From Candidatus Pygmaiobacter gallistercoris (GTDB taxonomy: Bacteria; Bacillota; Clostridia; Oscillospirales; Ruminococcaceae), in the NCBI GenBank assembly GCA_019113125.1, contig DXIA01000138.1, positions 1 to 19,843 of the forward strand: DNA of 19,843 nt, in the 5' to 3' direction. Made by a program: the position numbers and the translations under genes. This document shows, piece by piece, positions 7,517-14,021 of the stretch (its first letter is position 1; every line of letters begins with the position of its first letter). The notes beneath the pieces are model-generated. The model did no database searches. It was not told the DNA's origin and saw nothing but the letters and a program-made list of their open reading frames with translations.

Positions 7517-8809
7517 TCAAAGACATTCGACCGCCGCCTCCCGCAGCTGCTCCCGCCGCACCGGCTCCCCAAAAAGGGAGAGCTGCTCGGTCTGAGCCAG
7601 CGGACTGCCGTCGATCAGCGCCCGCGCCGCCGACTTCCAGCCGCCGACAAGGCCCTCCCGCCGCCGGCCGCGGCAGAGCAGAAAATACTGTGCCCGCTTG
7701 AGCACCACCCCGATCCGCTTGAGATCCTCCCAGTCAAGGCTCCCCTGCCGCCGGGCGCGGACGATCCGGGCGGCACTGCGCGGTCCGATGCCCGGCACCC
7801 GCAGCAACAGCTCATACGCCGCCTTATTAACCTCGACCGGGAAGAGCTCGGGGTGGTTGAGCGCCCAGTTGCATTTTGGGTCGAGAAACGGGTTGAAGGC
7901 GGGGTGCTCCTCGTCCAGCAGCTCCTCCGCCGAAAAGTGGTAAAACCGCAGCAGCCAGTCCGCCTGATAGAGCCGGTGCTCCCGCAGCAGCGGGGGTTTT
8001 GTGTCCAGTGCCGGCAGCAGACTGTCCTGTGCCACCGGGATGTAGGCCGAGAAAAAGACCCGTTTGAGCCCGAACTTGCGGTAGAGCCCCTGGGTCAGCC
8101 GCAGAATCTGCAGGTCGGTCTCGGGGGTGGCCCCGACAATCATCTGGGTACTCTGTCCTGCCGGCGCGAAACGAGGCGCCTTTTTGTATTTTATGACGCT
8201 TTCTCTACTCTCTGTAATTCCATCCCGGATACCGGCCATCGGCCCGAGGATGTTCTGCTTGGTCTTACCGGGGGCAAGCAGCGCAAGACTCTTCTGGCTG
8301 GGCAGCTCGATGTTGACGCTCAGCCGGTCGGCCAGCAGCCCGAGCCGGGCGATCAAATCCGGATCGGTGCCGGGGATCGCTTTGGCATGGATGTAGCCGG
8401 TAAACTGACAGGGGCCCCGCAGCAGCTCGAGTGCCCGGATCATCTGCTCGGTCGCGTGGTCGGGGCTGCGGTCCACCCCGCTGGAGAGAAAGAGCCCCTC
8501 GATGTAGTTGCGCCGGTAAAACCGCATCGTCAGCTCGGCCAGCTCGGCCGGTTCGAAGGCGGCGCGAGGGGTGTCGCTGCTGCGCCGGTTGACGCAGTAG
8601 CGGCAGTCGTAGACGCAGCGGTTGGTCATCAGCACCTTGAGCAGCGAGATACACCGCCCATCCGCCGACCAGCTGTGGCAGATGCCGCAGTCGGCGGTGC
8701 TTCCCATCCCCGCCCCGCTCGGCGCACGGTCCCCCGCGCCGGAGGAGGTACAGGCCACATCATATTTTGCCGCATCGGTCAGAATGGTCAGCTTGTCCAG
8801 CAGATCCAT
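7517..8809 (-). CDS. Radical SAM protein, TIGR03916-type, putative DNA modification or repair
   Basis: Predicted radical S-adenosylmethionine enzyme of 430 residues. The cluster-binding motif is CVYDCRYC (Cys65, Cys69, Cys72), the standard CX3CX2C. Four more cysteines precede it (Cys20, Cys41, Cys44, Cys53, with CGICHSWSADGRC), suggesting a second metal site. Residues about 332-358 (LLRVPGIGPRSAARIVRARR) form a helix-hairpin-helix DNA-binding motif, supporting action on DNA. The family is named putative DNA modification/repair radical SAM protein; substrate unknown. Start is ATG at 8809 with GGGGGA seven bases upstream. A hairpin terminator lies only 20 bases before the start and no promoter fits in between, so expression would require readthrough from the small membrane-protein gene. 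Its partner gene follows 32 bases downstream. Confidence 0.92.
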   Translation of the reverse strand: MDLLDKLTILTDAAKYDVACTSSGAGDRAPSGAGMGSTADCGICHSWSADGRCISLLKVLMTNRCVYDCRYCVNRRSSDTPRAAFEPAELAELTMRFYRRNYIEGLFLSSGVDRSPDHATEQMIRALELLRGPCQFTGYIHAKAIPGTDPDLIARLGLLADRLSVNIELPSQKSLALLAPGKTKQNILGPMAGIRDGITESRESVIKYKKAPRFAPAGQSTQMIVGATPETDLQILRLTQGLYRKFGLKRVFFSAYIPVAQDSLLPALDTKPPLLREHRLYQADWLLRFYHFSAEELLDEEHPAFNPFLDPKCNWALNHPELFPVEVNKAAYELLLRVPGIGPRSAARIVRARRQGSLDWEDLKRIGVVLKRAQYFLLCRGRRREGLVGGWKSAARALIDGSPLAQTEQLSLFGEPVRREQLREAAVECL

Positions 8810-8829
8810 CGATATCCCCCCATCCTGTC

Positions 8830-8854
8830 AAAAAAAGGCGGGCCTCTGCCCGCC
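8830..8854 (-). terminator. Intrinsic terminator between the small membrane protein and the radical SAM gene
   Basis: On the minus strand, GGCGGGC-AGAG-GCCCGCC is followed directly by seven T residues, a textbook terminator. It lies 14 bases after the stop of the 83-residue gene and 20 bases before the radical SAM ATG. The run continues as TTGACA, which resembles a -35, but no -10 follows at a suitable distance. Confidence 0.85.
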
Positions 8855-8868
8855 TTCTGTCGCCGTAA

Positions 8869-9120
8869 TCAGGCAGCCCGCCGCCGGGTTGGGGCATCGC
8901 CCTGCCGACCATCCGCCGAGTGCACCGTCCGCTGTCTGCGCCGGTCGGCGGGTTCCGCAAGTCCCCGCACAAAGAGCTGCCAGCTGCAGAGAAAGAGCAC
9001 CGCCGCCACAAGCAGACGATAGAGCGAGCTGCTGTCCGACAGGCTCACCTCGCCCAGCACCATGATCCCCAAAAGACCGGCCAGAATTGCGAGCATATTC
9101 AGCAGAAAACTTCCTTTCAT
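8869..9120 (-). CDS. Small two-helix membrane protein, predicted target of the adjacent S24 repressor
   Basis: An 83-residue protein not recognised from any named family. It has a hydrophobic segment at about 5-24 (LLNMLAILAGLLGIMVLGEV), a short polar loop with a run of serines (SLSDSSS), and a second segment at about 33-51. A strongly basic, Arg-rich tail follows (about 58-83). Start is ATG at 9120 with GAGGGGGAAG upstream. Its promoter carries the operator palindrome shared with the divergent repressor gene, so it should be induced when the repressor is inactivated. Small membrane proteins under SOS-type control are known as division inhibitors (YneA, SidA) or membrane toxins (TisB); that analogy is inference from position, not from sequence similarity. 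Confidence 0.7.
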   Translation of the reverse strand: MKGSFLLNMLAILAGLLGIMVLGEVSLSDSSSLYRLLVAAVLFLCSWQLFVRGLAEPADRRRQRTVHSADGRQGDAPTRRRAA

Positions 9121-9178
9121 CTTGACTTCCCCCTCTTATATCCTGAGCGGATCTCCCGCATCTTTTCCTGTTGCCCTC

Positions 9179-9207
9179 ATCATAATACAACTATTAGTTG
9201 TTGTCAA
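9179..9207 (-). promoter_or_regulatory. Promoter of the small membrane-protein gene with embedded operator
   Basis: Minus strand: a perfect TTGACA (9202-9207), a 17-base spacer and TATGAT (9179-9184). The palindrome ACAACTAATAGTTGT starts immediately after the -35 and fills the spacer. Bound repressor would directly block RNA polymerase. The leader to the ATG at 9120 is about 50 bases. Confidence 0.85.
9187..9201. promoter_or_regulatory. Operator O1 for the XRE-S24 repressor
   Basis: A perfect palindrome around a single central base: ACAACTA-T-TAGTTGT. It shares both ACAAC/GTTGT arms and the TA before the right arm with O2 at 9258-9272, giving the consensus ACAACYNNTAGTTGT. It differs from the Bacillus LexA box (CGAACnnnnGTTCG). 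Confidence 0.75.
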
Positions 9208-9248
9208 GTGTTATAACAACCATTTTTCAAGAAATAGTCAAATTTCTC

Positions 9249-9277
9249 TTTACAATTACAACCTGTAGTTGTATACT
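9249..9277 (+). promoter_or_regulatory. Autoregulated promoter of the XRE-S24 repressor gene
   Basis: TTTACA (9249-9254), a spacer of exactly 17 bases and TATACT (9272-9277). The operator O2 (9258-9272) occupies the spacer and touches the -10. Initiation near 9284 would leave about 20 bases before the ATG at 9304, enough for the AAGGAGG site. Confidence 0.82.
9258..9272. promoter_or_regulatory. Operator O2 for the XRE-S24 repressor
   Basis: ACAAC-CTGTA-GTTGT, an inverted repeat whose arms extend one more base each side (T...A, 9257-9273). Its centre lies 71 bases from that of O1, about seven helical turns, so both sites could be on the same face of the DNA and bind repressor cooperatively; that last point is inference. 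Confidence 0.72.
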
Positions 9278-9303
9278 AATTGTAGAAAAAGGAGGTGCCG
9301 GCC

Positions 9304-9918
9304 ATGTTTGCTGAAAATCTGAGAAAGCTGCGCCGGGAGCGCAAGCTCAGCCAGGGTGCCCTGGCCGCCGCGTTGCAGATCACCCAGCAGGCGGTGGGCA
9401 AGTGGGAGACCGGCCGCAGTCAGCCGGATGCCGTGATGCTGCGCCGGATCGCCGATCTGTTCGGGGTCAGCACTGATCTTCTGCTGGCCGGCGGACAGCC
9501 GGCGGCCAGGGTGCTCTCCTACACCGCGCCGGTCGAGCACCCGATCCCGGTGGTCGGCACGGTGCGGGCCGGTTTCGGCGCGCTGGCGCTGGAGGAGGAC
9601 TGCGGGGTGGAGTACGCGCGGGTCAAGGATCCCGAGAACTACTTCTACCTGATCGTGCGGGGGGACAGCATGGAGCCCCGGATTCAGGACGGGGACCTCG
9701 CGCTGGTGCACCGCCAGTCGACGTTGGAGGACGGGGATCTCGGGGTCATCGTCTTCGGCGAGGAGGGCGAAGGCACCCTCAAGAAGTTCATCCGCCGGGG
9801 CAACGCAGTGGTGCTGCAGCCCTTTAACCCCGACTACCAGCCACAAGTACTGGTCGGGGAGGATCTTGACCGGCTCTACATCGCCGGCAAGGTGGTCGAG
9901 ACCAAGGCGAAGTGGTAA
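9304..9918 (+). CDS. XRE-family repressor with S24 (LexA-like) self-cleavage domain
   Basis: A 204-residue two-domain repressor. Residues about 4-62 form an XRE/Cro-type helix-turn-helix (LRRERKLSQGALAAALQITQQAV, then WETGRSQPD). Residues about 80-200 form an S24 peptidase domain: probable scissile bond Ala89-Gly90 in VRAGFG, nucleophile Ser122 in GDSMEP and general base Lys160 in GTLKK. All three elements needed for RecA-stimulated self-cleavage, as in LexA and CI, are present, so the protein should be inactivated by DNA damage. It is not LexA itself, whose DNA-binding domain is a different winged helix. Start is ATG at 9304 behind AAGGAGG; a GTG at 9295 lies within that binding site. It diverges from the small membrane-protein gene, and each promoter holds one operator copy. 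No phage genes are nearby. Confidence 0.93.
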   Translation: MFAENLRKLRRERKLSQGALAAALQITQQAVGKWETGRSQPDAVMLRRIADLFGVSTDLLLAGGQPAARVLSYTAPVEHPIPVVGTVRAGFGALALEEDCGVEYARVKDPENYFYLIVRGDSMEPRIQDGDLALVHRQSTLEDGDLGVIVFGEEGEGTLKKFIRRGNAVVLQPFNPDYQPQVLVGEDLDRLYIAGKVVETKAKW

Positions 9919-9921
9919 AAC

Positions 9922-9958
9922 AAAGGCGGCCGGGAGGAGATTCCTCCCGGCCGCCTTT
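9922..9958. terminator. Bidirectional terminator between the repressor and the MBL-fold gene
   Basis: AAAGGCGGCCGGGAGGA pairs with TCCTCCCGGCCGCCTTT around a loop of three bases. T-runs are short on both sides (TTTCG on plus, TTTGTTTT on minus), but the stem is very stable. It lies between the converging ends at 9918 and 9969. Confidence 0.85.
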
Positions 9959-9968
9959 CGTATCGGTC

Positions 9969-10814
9969 TCAGTCAAATTCCAGAACGCTGCCCGCCCCGA
10001 CCGGATGGTAGGCGGGGCAATGGGCCGCAAAGAGGGCGAGGGCCGGCCCGCCGGTGCAGTGGCAGACGGCGGCGGTGGCGAGCTGCGGCCGCTCATTGAA
10101 GAAAGCGATGGTCGCCATCGCCCGCTCGGGGCCGCTCGCCTTGAGATGGGTTCCCCCGATCACCGCGATGACCGGGCGGCCCAGCCGCTCCTCGGCGGCG
10201 AGGATCATGTTGCAGACTCCGCTGTGGGCACAGCCGGTGAGCAGTACGATGCCCTCCCGCGCGGGCAGCGCCAGCGCGAGCTCGTGGTTGAACTCATCCC
10301 GCACCAGCACACCGCCCCGTTTCTGGCGAAACTCGTCGAGCATCGGCTCAAAATCACAGCGGCGCTCAAACCGGGAGAGCAGCGCTGTCTCCGGCTCGTC
10401 GGCGAAGGGGTGAAACACCGGGGTCTCAACATACCGGTGGGGGATCCGGCGGCGGATCAGTTCCCCGTCGGTCAGCCCGGTGCCGGTCGAGGTCAGGCTG
10501 CCGTCCGCCCGGCGGTGAAAGACCGGCCAGAGTGTGTCGGAGGAGAGATAAAACCGGTAGCCGCGGTCCAGACGCCGGTCAAAGAAGAGCGGCAGCGAGA
10601 GCCCGTGGTCGTAGTGGTTGTGGGAGAGGATCACCGTATCCACCCCGGCAATATCCACCCCGAGCGCGGCGGCGTTGTCGAGAAAATGATCCTGCCAGCC
10701 GGAATCCATCAGGATCTTGTGGTGATCGGTCTCGATAAAGACTGACAGCCCGTCCTCCGGCACAAGGTCCGGGCGGGCGGCGGTATTTTCGGAGAGGATG
10801 GTAATGCGGAGCAT
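9969..10814 (-). CDS. Metallo-beta-lactamase-fold hydrolase, COG1237 type
   Basis: Predicted cytoplasmic metal-dependent hydrolase of 281 residues. The metal motif is SHNHYDHG (His65, His67, Asp69, His70); later ligands probably include the His in TGCAHSGV and the one in GGTHL. The TGC(A/S)H and GG(T/F)HL signatures place it with the COG1237 group, some members of which are annotated as dihydropterin-6-methyl ribofuranosylaminobenzene phosphate synthase; the real substrate here is unknown. I chose ATG at 10814 (MLRITILSEN) with GGGGGA upstream. The frame stays open for another 85 codons, but that stretch crosses the promoter and the divergent gene. It is transcribed alone from the promoter at 10847-10875. 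Confidence 0.9.
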   Translation of the reverse strand: MLRITILSENTAARPDLVPEDGLSVFIETDHHKILMDSGWQDHFLDNAAALGVDIAGVDTVILSHNHYDHGLSLPLFFDRRLDRGYRFYLSSDTLWPVFHRRADGSLTSTGTGLTDGELIRRRIPHRYVETPVFHPFADEPETALLSRFERRCDFEPMLDEFRQKRGGVLVRDEFNHELALALPAREGIVLLTGCAHSGVCNMILAAEERLGRPVIAVIGGTHLKASGPERAMATIAFFNERPQLATAAVCHCTGGPALALFAAHCPAYHPVGAGSVLEFD

Positions 10815-10846
10815 CGCAGGGTCCCCCTTTGCGCTGTGTTTTATCC

Positions 10847-10875
10847 AGTGTATCACAAATCGCCCCACAGGACAA
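10847..10875 (-). promoter_or_regulatory. Promoter for the MBL-fold hydrolase gene
   Basis: Minus strand: TTGTCC (10870-10875), a 17-base spacer and TACACT (10847-10852), with TGA just upstream giving an extended -10. Initiation near 10840 leaves about 26 bases before the ATG at 10814. The other side of this 217-base gap must hold the promoter of the divergent creatininase-like gene; TAGTATAGA near 10980 is AT-rich, but I could not assign a convincing -35. Confidence 0.65.
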
Positions 10876-11031
10876 TCCGGACCACAGCTCTTTCCCCTCG
10901 CGCCATCGGCCAAAAATCTGCAACAACTTCTATCTTTTTTGCCGTTTCTGCAATTCTCTCCGGATCCGGGATCTTTTAGTATAGAAGAAAAATGGTGTGG
11001 CGGCGCTGCCGCACACAGAAAGAGGACTGAT

Positions 11032-11868
11032 ATGGAACTGCGGACCCGTTTTCTGCCAAAACTGCTCAACTGCGAGGTTGAGGAGTACCTTGCGCAGAAT
11101 GATCTAATCTTTATTCCGGTCGGCTCGGTCGAGATGCACGGCGGGATGCCGCTGGAGTGCGAGACGGCGCTCAGCGAGGCAGCCGCCCTGCTGATGGCAC
11201 AGCAGAGCGACGGGCTGGTGCTGCCGGGACTGGCCTATTTTTACGCCGGTGCGACCGCGATCGGCCGGGGAACCACCCAGGTCAGCGTGCAGCAGGGCAC
11301 CGCCTACCTCGCAGCGATCGCCGACAGTCTGCTGCGGCAGGGCTTTCGCCGGCAGATCTACCTGAGTCTGCACGGACCGGCCCATCTGACCTGCAGCCCG
11401 ATGGTGCGGGACTTCTTCGACCGCACCGGCGCGCCGGCGCTCTACATCGACCTGATGCTGCAGCTCGACCGATTGGGCAAAGACCTGCTGGCAGAGCACA
11501 GCAGCCTTGCCGAAAAGCTTGATCTGCTGATCCTCGGCGCCTACCGGCTGCTCGGACGGCTGGACGAGATCCCACTGGGCGATCGGTTCGCCGCGCAGCC
11601 GCCCTCCACCGTCTCCCCTTTTTCCCCGCTGTTCTCGGCCGCCTACCAGAGCGGAGCGGTGGGCTACTGTTTCGGCGCGCCGGCGGATCATATGCCGACC
11701 ATCCCGCTGCCCGATCCCGCCCACCGCGAGCTGATCGCACAGGAGGGAGAAACGGCGCTGCGGGAGCTGGTTCTCCGGATCGATCCCGCCGCCCTTGCGG
11801 CCCAGCTGACCGCGCTCGGCGAATTTGCGGGCAGGGTGCGGAAAGAGTATCCCTGGTCGGCCCGATAA
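11032..11868 (+). CDS. Creatininase (creatinine amidohydrolase)-like protein with altered metal-site motifs
   Basis: A 278-residue protein of the creatininase/MftE-like family, which hydrolyses cyclic or linear amides using a two-metal centre. The N-terminal hallmark is recognisable: IPVGSVEMHGGMPLE with Glu34 and His36, the same spacing as in Pseudomonas creatininase. The expected Asp is replaced by Glu (ECETAL, Glu42 or Glu44), and the usual NGHGGN loop reads LSLHGPAHL, keeping His114 but losing the following acidic/Asn positions. DHMPTIPLPD near the C-terminus resembles the family's end. The protein may bind metal differently or have lost activity; the substrate is unknown. Start is ATG at 11032 with AGAGG six bases upstream. 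It diverges from the MBL-fold gene, and a strong terminator follows. Confidence 0.78.
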   Translation: MELRTRFLPKLLNCEVEEYLAQNDLIFIPVGSVEMHGGMPLECETALSEAAALLMAQQSDGLVLPGLAYFYAGATAIGRGTTQVSVQQGTAYLAAIADSLLRQGFRRQIYLSLHGPAHLTCSPMVRDFFDRTGAPALYIDLMLQLDRLGKDLLAEHSSLAEKLDLLILGAYRLLGRLDEIPLGDRFAAQPPSTVSPFSPLFSAAYQSGAVGYCFGAPADHMPTIPLPDPAHRELIAQEGETALRELVLRIDPAALAAQLTALGEFAGRVRKEYPWSAR

Positions 11869-11876
11869 GCAGAAAA

Positions 11877-11924
11877 AGAGAGAGGGACCCCGGCAGATTG
11901 CCGGGGTCCCTCTCTTCTGTTTTT
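11877..11924. terminator. Bidirectional terminator between the creatininase-like gene and rnfB
   Basis: AGAGAGGGACCCCGGCA pairs with TGCCGGGGTCCCTCTCT around a GAT loop. A T-run (TTTTT) lies on the plus strand side, and the AAAAAG before the stem provides one for the minus strand. It lies just past the stops at 11868 and 11927. Confidence 0.92.
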
Positions 11925-11926
11925 AA

Positions 11927-12715
11927 TCAGGCAAAATCCCGGATCGCGCCGACCGGGCAGTTCTTGACACACTCGCCGCAGCCGGTGCATTTTTCGGGGT
12001 CAATCCGCGCGAGATTGTTCTCGACGGTCACCGCCCCGGTGGGGCAGACCTTGGTGCACTTCATGCAGCCGATGCAGCCGACGGTGCAGCTCTTGTGGGT
12101 CACGGCGCCCTTCTCGGTATTCGAGCAGAGAACGACCGGACGGGTCGAGACCGGACGGACCGAGATGATGTGCTTGGGACAGACCTTGGCGCACTCGCCG
12201 CAGCCGGTGCACTTGTCGGGATCCACCACCGAGACGCCGTCCACGACATGGATCGCATCAAATTTGCAGGCCTTGACGCAGTCGCCAAAGCCGGTGCAGC
12301 CGAAGGAGCATGCCTTCGGGCCACCGTAGAGGGAGGCCGCCGCACAGCTCTTGACCCCCTGGTACTCGTACTTTTCCTTGGCCTTCTCACAGCTGCCCTG
12401 GCAGAGCACCACCGCCCGCATCGGGGTGGCGGCGCCGGCCGAGGTGCCCATGATGGCGGCGACCGCGTCGGCACACTTTTGCCCACCGGGCACACAGCGG
12501 CCGATCTCGGCCTCGCCCGAGACGATTGCCTTGGCGTAGTCGGCGCAGCCGGCAAAGCCGCAGGCGCCGCAGTTGGCGCCGGGCAGCGCCTCGGTCACCT
12601 CACCGATGCGGGGATCCTCCTCGACCGACAGGTATTTGGAGGCGATGACCAGAATCGCCGCGCCGACCAGACCGAGGCCGGAGACGATCGCAATTGCGGA
12701 TACAATACTCATCAT
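11927..12715 (-). CDS. rnfB: Rnf complex iron-sulfur subunit RnfB
   Basis: Cytoplasm-facing electron entry subunit of the Rnf complex, thought to take electrons from reduced ferredoxin. The 262 residues comprise a membrane anchor (about 5-26), a four-cysteine domain (Cys49, Cys52, Cys57, Cys74 in CGACGFAGC...C), a middle region with further cysteines (81, 105, 109, 124) and a set of ferredoxin-like motifs. These are CSFGCTGFGDCVKAC (136-150), CTGCGECAKVC (169-179), CTVGCIGCMKCTKVC (210-224) and CTGCGECVKNC (243-253). Cysteine count fits the multi-cluster RnfB of Clostridia. Start is the first of two adjacent ATG codons (12715), eight bases after GGAGG. It is the last gene of rnfCDGEAB, 14 bases after rnfA. 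Confidence 0.96.
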   Translation of the reverse strand: MMSIVSAIAIVSGLGLVGAAILVIASKYLSVEEDPRIGEVTEALPGANCGACGFAGCADYAKAIVSGEAEIGRCVPGGQKCADAVAAIMGTSAGAATPMRAVVLCQGSCEKAKEKYEYQGVKSCAAASLYGGPKACSFGCTGFGDCVKACKFDAIHVVDGVSVVDPDKCTGCGECAKVCPKHIISVRPVSTRPVVLCSNTEKGAVTHKSCTVGCIGCMKCTKVCPTGAVTVENNLARIDPEKCTGCGECVKNCPVGAIRDFA

Positions 12716-12729
12716 TTCACATTCCTCCC

Positions 12730-13326
12730 TTACATCCCGAAGATGGTCTCCACCAGGCCGCCGAAACCGGTGAAGGAGAGGGAGACGATGCTGGCGGCCA
12801 CGAGGGTGATCGGCAGCCCTTCAAAGGCCTTGGGGGGCTGCGCGTCCTCCAGCCGCTTGCGCACGCCGGAGAAGAGCACCATCGCGAACATGAAACCGAG
12901 GCCGGCGCCCAGCGCGCAGACGATGCTCTCGATATAGCTGTACTGGTTGTCGAGGTTCAGGATGGTGACACCCAGAATGGTGCAGTTGGTGGTGATGAGG
13001 GGCAGGTAGATGCCCAGCGCCCGGTAGAGCGGGGGCATGAACTTCTTCATGACCGTCTCGAGCAGCTGTACCAGCACCGCGATGATCAGAATGAAGACGA
13101 TGGTCTGCAGATAGGCGAGCTTATAGGGCACCAGCAGATAGGTGTAGACCGGCCAGGTGGCGAGGGTCGCCACCACCATGACGAAGGTGACGGCGGCGGA
13201 CATGCCGACCGCGGAATCCAGCTTTTTCGACACGCCGAGGAAGGGGCAGATGCCGAGGAACTTGACCAGCACATAGTTGTTGGTCAGGATCATGCTGAAA
13301 AAGATAAAGGCGAGTTTTGCAGCCAT
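12730..13326 (-). CDS. rnfA: Rnf complex membrane subunit RnfA
   Basis: Integral membrane subunit of 198 residues with about six transmembrane helices. Cys27 (in LGICPFLG) and Cys115 (in TTNCTILG) are the conserved positions that, together with the matching pair in RnfE, hold a [2Fe-2S] cluster within the membrane in solved Rnf and NQR structures. The start ATG overlaps the rnfE stop by one base (TAATG), which indicates translational coupling. RnfA and RnfE are homologous and inserted in opposite orientations. Confidence 0.97.
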   Translation of the reverse strand: MAAKLAFIFFSMILTNNYVLVKFLGICPFLGVSKKLDSAVGMSAAVTFVMVVATLATWPVYTYLLVPYKLAYLQTIVFILIIAVLVQLLETVMKKFMPPLYRALGIYLPLITTNCTILGVTILNLDNQYSYIESIVCALGAGLGFMFAMVLFSGVRKRLEDAQPPKAFEGLPITLVAASIVSLSFTGFGGLVETIFGM

Positions 13327-14015
13327 TATTCACACCCTCCTTCCCCATGACAATTCTTGCTGTTGGGGCAGCCGGCGCAGCCGATCTTCTCGGGATCGGT
13401 CTCGACCTTCTTGCCCTGCTTTTTGTCCAGTGTGATGGCCAGCGCCATCAGCACGCCGAAGACGAAGAAACCGCCCGGAGGGCTGGCGAGAATCGCCATC
13501 GGCTCGATCGACGCGGGCAGGATCTGGACGCCGAACAGAGTGCCGGCGCCCAGCAGCTCCCGCACAAAGCCCATCAGGGTCAGGGTGATGGTGAAACCGA
13601 GTCCCATGCCCAGGCCGTCGAGGGCCGAGTCGATGATCCCGTTCTTGCTGGCGAACATCTCGGCGCGGCCGAGGATGATGCAGTTGACCACGATCAGCGG
13701 CAGATAGACGCCCAGCGCCTCGTACAGCGGCCGGACAAACGCCTGCACCAGCATCATGACGATGGTGACAAAGCCGGCGATGATGGTAATGAACGCCGGG
13801 ATCCGGACCTTGTCCGGGATGATTTTGCGGCAGGCCGAGATGGCCATATTCGAGAAGATCAGCACGAAGGTCGCCGCAAGACCCATGCCGATGCTGTTGA
13901 AGACCGCCGTCGTGATCGCAAGGGTCGGGCAGGTGCCCAGCACCAGCCGCAGGTTCGGGTTTTCATGCAGCAGACCATTGGTGACGATCGACAGCTTGCT
14001 CTTTTTGTTTTCCAT
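13326..14015 (-). CDS. rnfE: Rnf complex membrane subunit RnfE, with a Cys-rich C-terminal tail
   Basis: Integral membrane subunit of 229 residues, homologous to RnfA, with about six helices. Cys29 (LGTCPTLA) and Cys112 (VVNCIILG) are the expected intramembrane [2Fe-2S] ligands. After the last helix the protein continues with a polar tail of about 30 residues that contains four more cysteines: Cys213, Cys216, Cys222 and Cys228 (CAGC, NC, GGC), spaced CX2CX5CX5C. This tail could bind a metal or a further cluster; that is inference. The ribosome binding site GGAGG overlaps the rnfG stop region, and the stop overlaps the rnfA start. Confidence 0.96.
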   Translation of the reverse strand: MENKKSKLSIVTNGLLHENPNLRLVLGTCPTLAITTAVFNSIGMGLAATFVLIFSNMAISACRKIIPDKVRIPAFITIIAGFVTIVMMLVQAFVRPLYEALGVYLPLIVVNCIILGRAEMFASKNGIIDSALDGLGMGLGFTITLTLMGFVRELLGAGTLFGVQILPASIEPMAILASPPGGFFVFGVLMALAITLDKKQGKKVETDPEKIGCAGCPNSKNCHGEGGCE

Positions 14016-14021
14016 CCTCTG

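Noticed and set aside
7853..9022. A 389-codon plus-strand frame antisense to the radical SAM and small membrane-protein genes
   Set aside because: It is a shadow of the radical SAM gene; it would cross the terminator and has no ribosome binding site or recognisable domain.
9304..9918. The S24 repressor as chromosomal LexA or as part of a prophage
   Set aside because: Its DNA-binding domain is XRE-type rather than the LexA winged helix, and no integrase, structural or lysis gene is nearby.
10815..11069. N-terminal extension of the MBL-fold gene to 11069
   Set aside because: The extra 85 codons run over its own promoter and the start of the divergent creatininase-like gene; ATG at 10814 has a good ribosome binding site and matches the family start.
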